A stretch of DNA of 13,074 nucleotides from Actinomycetota bacterium (lineage in GTDB: Bacteria; Actinomycetota; Actinomycetes; S36-B12; UBA5976), in contig CANBWF010000031.1 of assembly GCA_947373075.1 (NCBI GenBank), forward strand, positions 1 through 13,074, read 5' to 3'. Shown piece by piece: positions 12,447-13,074 of the stretch; the first letter of the stretch is position 1, and every line of letters begins with the position of its first letter. A model generated the notes under the pieces. That model saw only the letters and a program-made list of their open reading frames with translations, made no database searches and was not told the DNA's origin. Position numbers and translations under genes: made by a program.

Positions 12447-13074
12447 ATGTTTGAGCGGTTTACTGATCGAGCCCGTCGAGTAGTGGTTTTGGCCCAAGAA
12501 GAAGCTCGGATGCTCAACCACAACTACATCGGCACCGAGCACATCCTGCTTGGTCTTATTCACGAAGGCGAAGGCGTTGCCGCCAAGGCACTCGAAGGCA
12601 TGGACATCTCACTTGAGGCCGTTCGCGCACAGGTTGAGGAAATTATTGGCCAAGGCCAACAGGCACCAAGTGGTCATATTCCATTTACTCCTCGTGCGAA
12701 AAAAGTTCTGGAACTATCACTTCGCGAGGCATTGCAGCTTGGCCACAACTACATCGGCACCGAGCACATTTTGCTTGGTCTAATTCGCGAAGGCGAAGGT
12801 GTAGCCGCCCAGGTGCTTGTAAAACTTGGCGCCGATTTGAATCGAGTTCGTCAGCAAGTCATCCAGTTGCTCTCGGGTTACCAAGGTGAAAAGAATCAGG
12901 GTGGAAACACTAGCCCTGCTGAAGGCACGCCATCAACTTCGCTTGTCCTTGATCAATTTGGTCGCAACCTAACTCAGGCTGCTCGCGATGGTCAGCTTGA
13001 TCCGGTTATTGGTCGCGCAAAAGAGATAGAACGCGTTATGCAGGTTCTTTCACGTCGCACAAAAAATAATCCTG
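12447..13074 (+). CDS. clpC: ATP-dependent Clp protease ATPase subunit ClpC, N-terminal part
   Basis: The gene runs off the right edge; 209 codons are present. ClpC is a Hsp100 AAA+ unfoldase that feeds proteins to ClpP, and it is essential in many Actinobacteria. It starts MFERFTDRARRVVVLAQEEA. The N domain is seen as two Clp-N repeats, each with HNYIGTEHILLGLI followed by a short REGEGVAA/HEGEGVAA segment. A linker rich in Gly, Ser and Thr (about 152-170) follows, then the start of the first AAA+ domain with LTQAARDGQLDPVIGR and IERVMQVLSRRTKNNP, ending just before the expected Walker A motif. The Clp-N pair and the MFERFTDRARRV start separate it from ClpB. A ClgR-like box, a -10 and a strong SD lie upstream. 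Confidence 0.97.
   Translation, partial: MFERFTDRARRVVVLAQEEARMLNHNYIGTEHILLGLIHEGEGVAAKALEGMDISLEAVRAQVEEIIGQGQQAPSGHIPFTPRAKKVLELSLREALQLGHNYIGTEHILLGLIREGEGVAAQVLVKLGADLNRVRQQVIQLLSGYQGEKNQGGNTSPAEGTPSTSLVLDQFGRNLTQAARDGQLDPVIGRAKEIERVMQVLSRRTKNNP

Noticed and set aside
1..13074. CRISPR arrays, insertion sequences, phage or plasmid genes
   Set aside because: No spaced repeat array, transposase-like or phage-like reading frame, or terminal inverted repeat pair was seen; the window consists of core actinobacterial genes.

Overview
The window looks like a piece of chromosome from a compact, fairly low-GC actinobacterium. The taxonomic markers are MshD (mycothiol synthesis occurs only in Actinobacteria), a GlnR-type orphan OmpR regulator directly upstream of mshD, the actinobacterial glycogen synthase type divergent from glgC, the ppk1-mutT1 pair, and the DUF4395-sseA-sseC sulfur operon. 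Base composition (by eye in the 40s % GC), gaps of 1-2 bp between convergent genes, 4-bp gene overlaps and the lack of any mobile element suggest a streamlined genome such as a freshwater acI/Nanopelagicales lineage. That placement is inference. No phage, IS, CRISPR or defence genes are visible.

Layout: (1) 1-1408, the start of the glycogen synthase gene (minus) back to back with glgC (plus), sharing a 34-bp divergent promoter region with mirror-image leaderless-type -10 elements. (2) 1411-4483, ppk and mutT1 as an overlapping minus-strand operon (polyphosphate synthesis; Nudix plus histidine-phosphatase protein). (3) 4592-6447, a translationally coupled pair of peptidase-S51/class I glutamine-amidotransferase-like proteins. 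The first has an altered nucleophile elbow and a C-terminal tail like the end of cysteinyl-tRNA synthetase; the second has an intact elbow. (4) 6449-8088, glnR and mshD (minus). (5) 8161-10463, a divergent sulfur/redox locus: a membrane-anchored thioredoxin-like gene (minus), then a leaderless 26-codon ORF ending in three Cys codons, DUF4395, a thiosulfate/3-mercaptopyruvate sulfurtransferase and SseC (plus), closed by a strong hairpin. (6) 10580-11866 purA. (7) 11867-12446, a 580-bp non-coding region with a hairpin, a minus-strand tRNA with an odd anticodon loop, two further terminator-like hairpins that may bound small RNAs, a ClgR-like box and a -10 element. (8) 12447-13074, the start of clpC, cut by the window end.

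Functional themes are carbon and phosphate reserves (glycogen, polyphosphate), sulfur/thiol homeostasis (mycothiol, sulfurtransferase, thioredoxin, cysteine-sensing leader peptide), nitrogen control (GlnR), purine synthesis and proteolysis. The most notable items are the poly-Cys leader peptide with a possible RNA pairing that would hide the next ribosome site, the S51-like protein with a CysS-like tail beside a mycothiol gene, the unusual tRNA, and the structured intergenic region before clpC.
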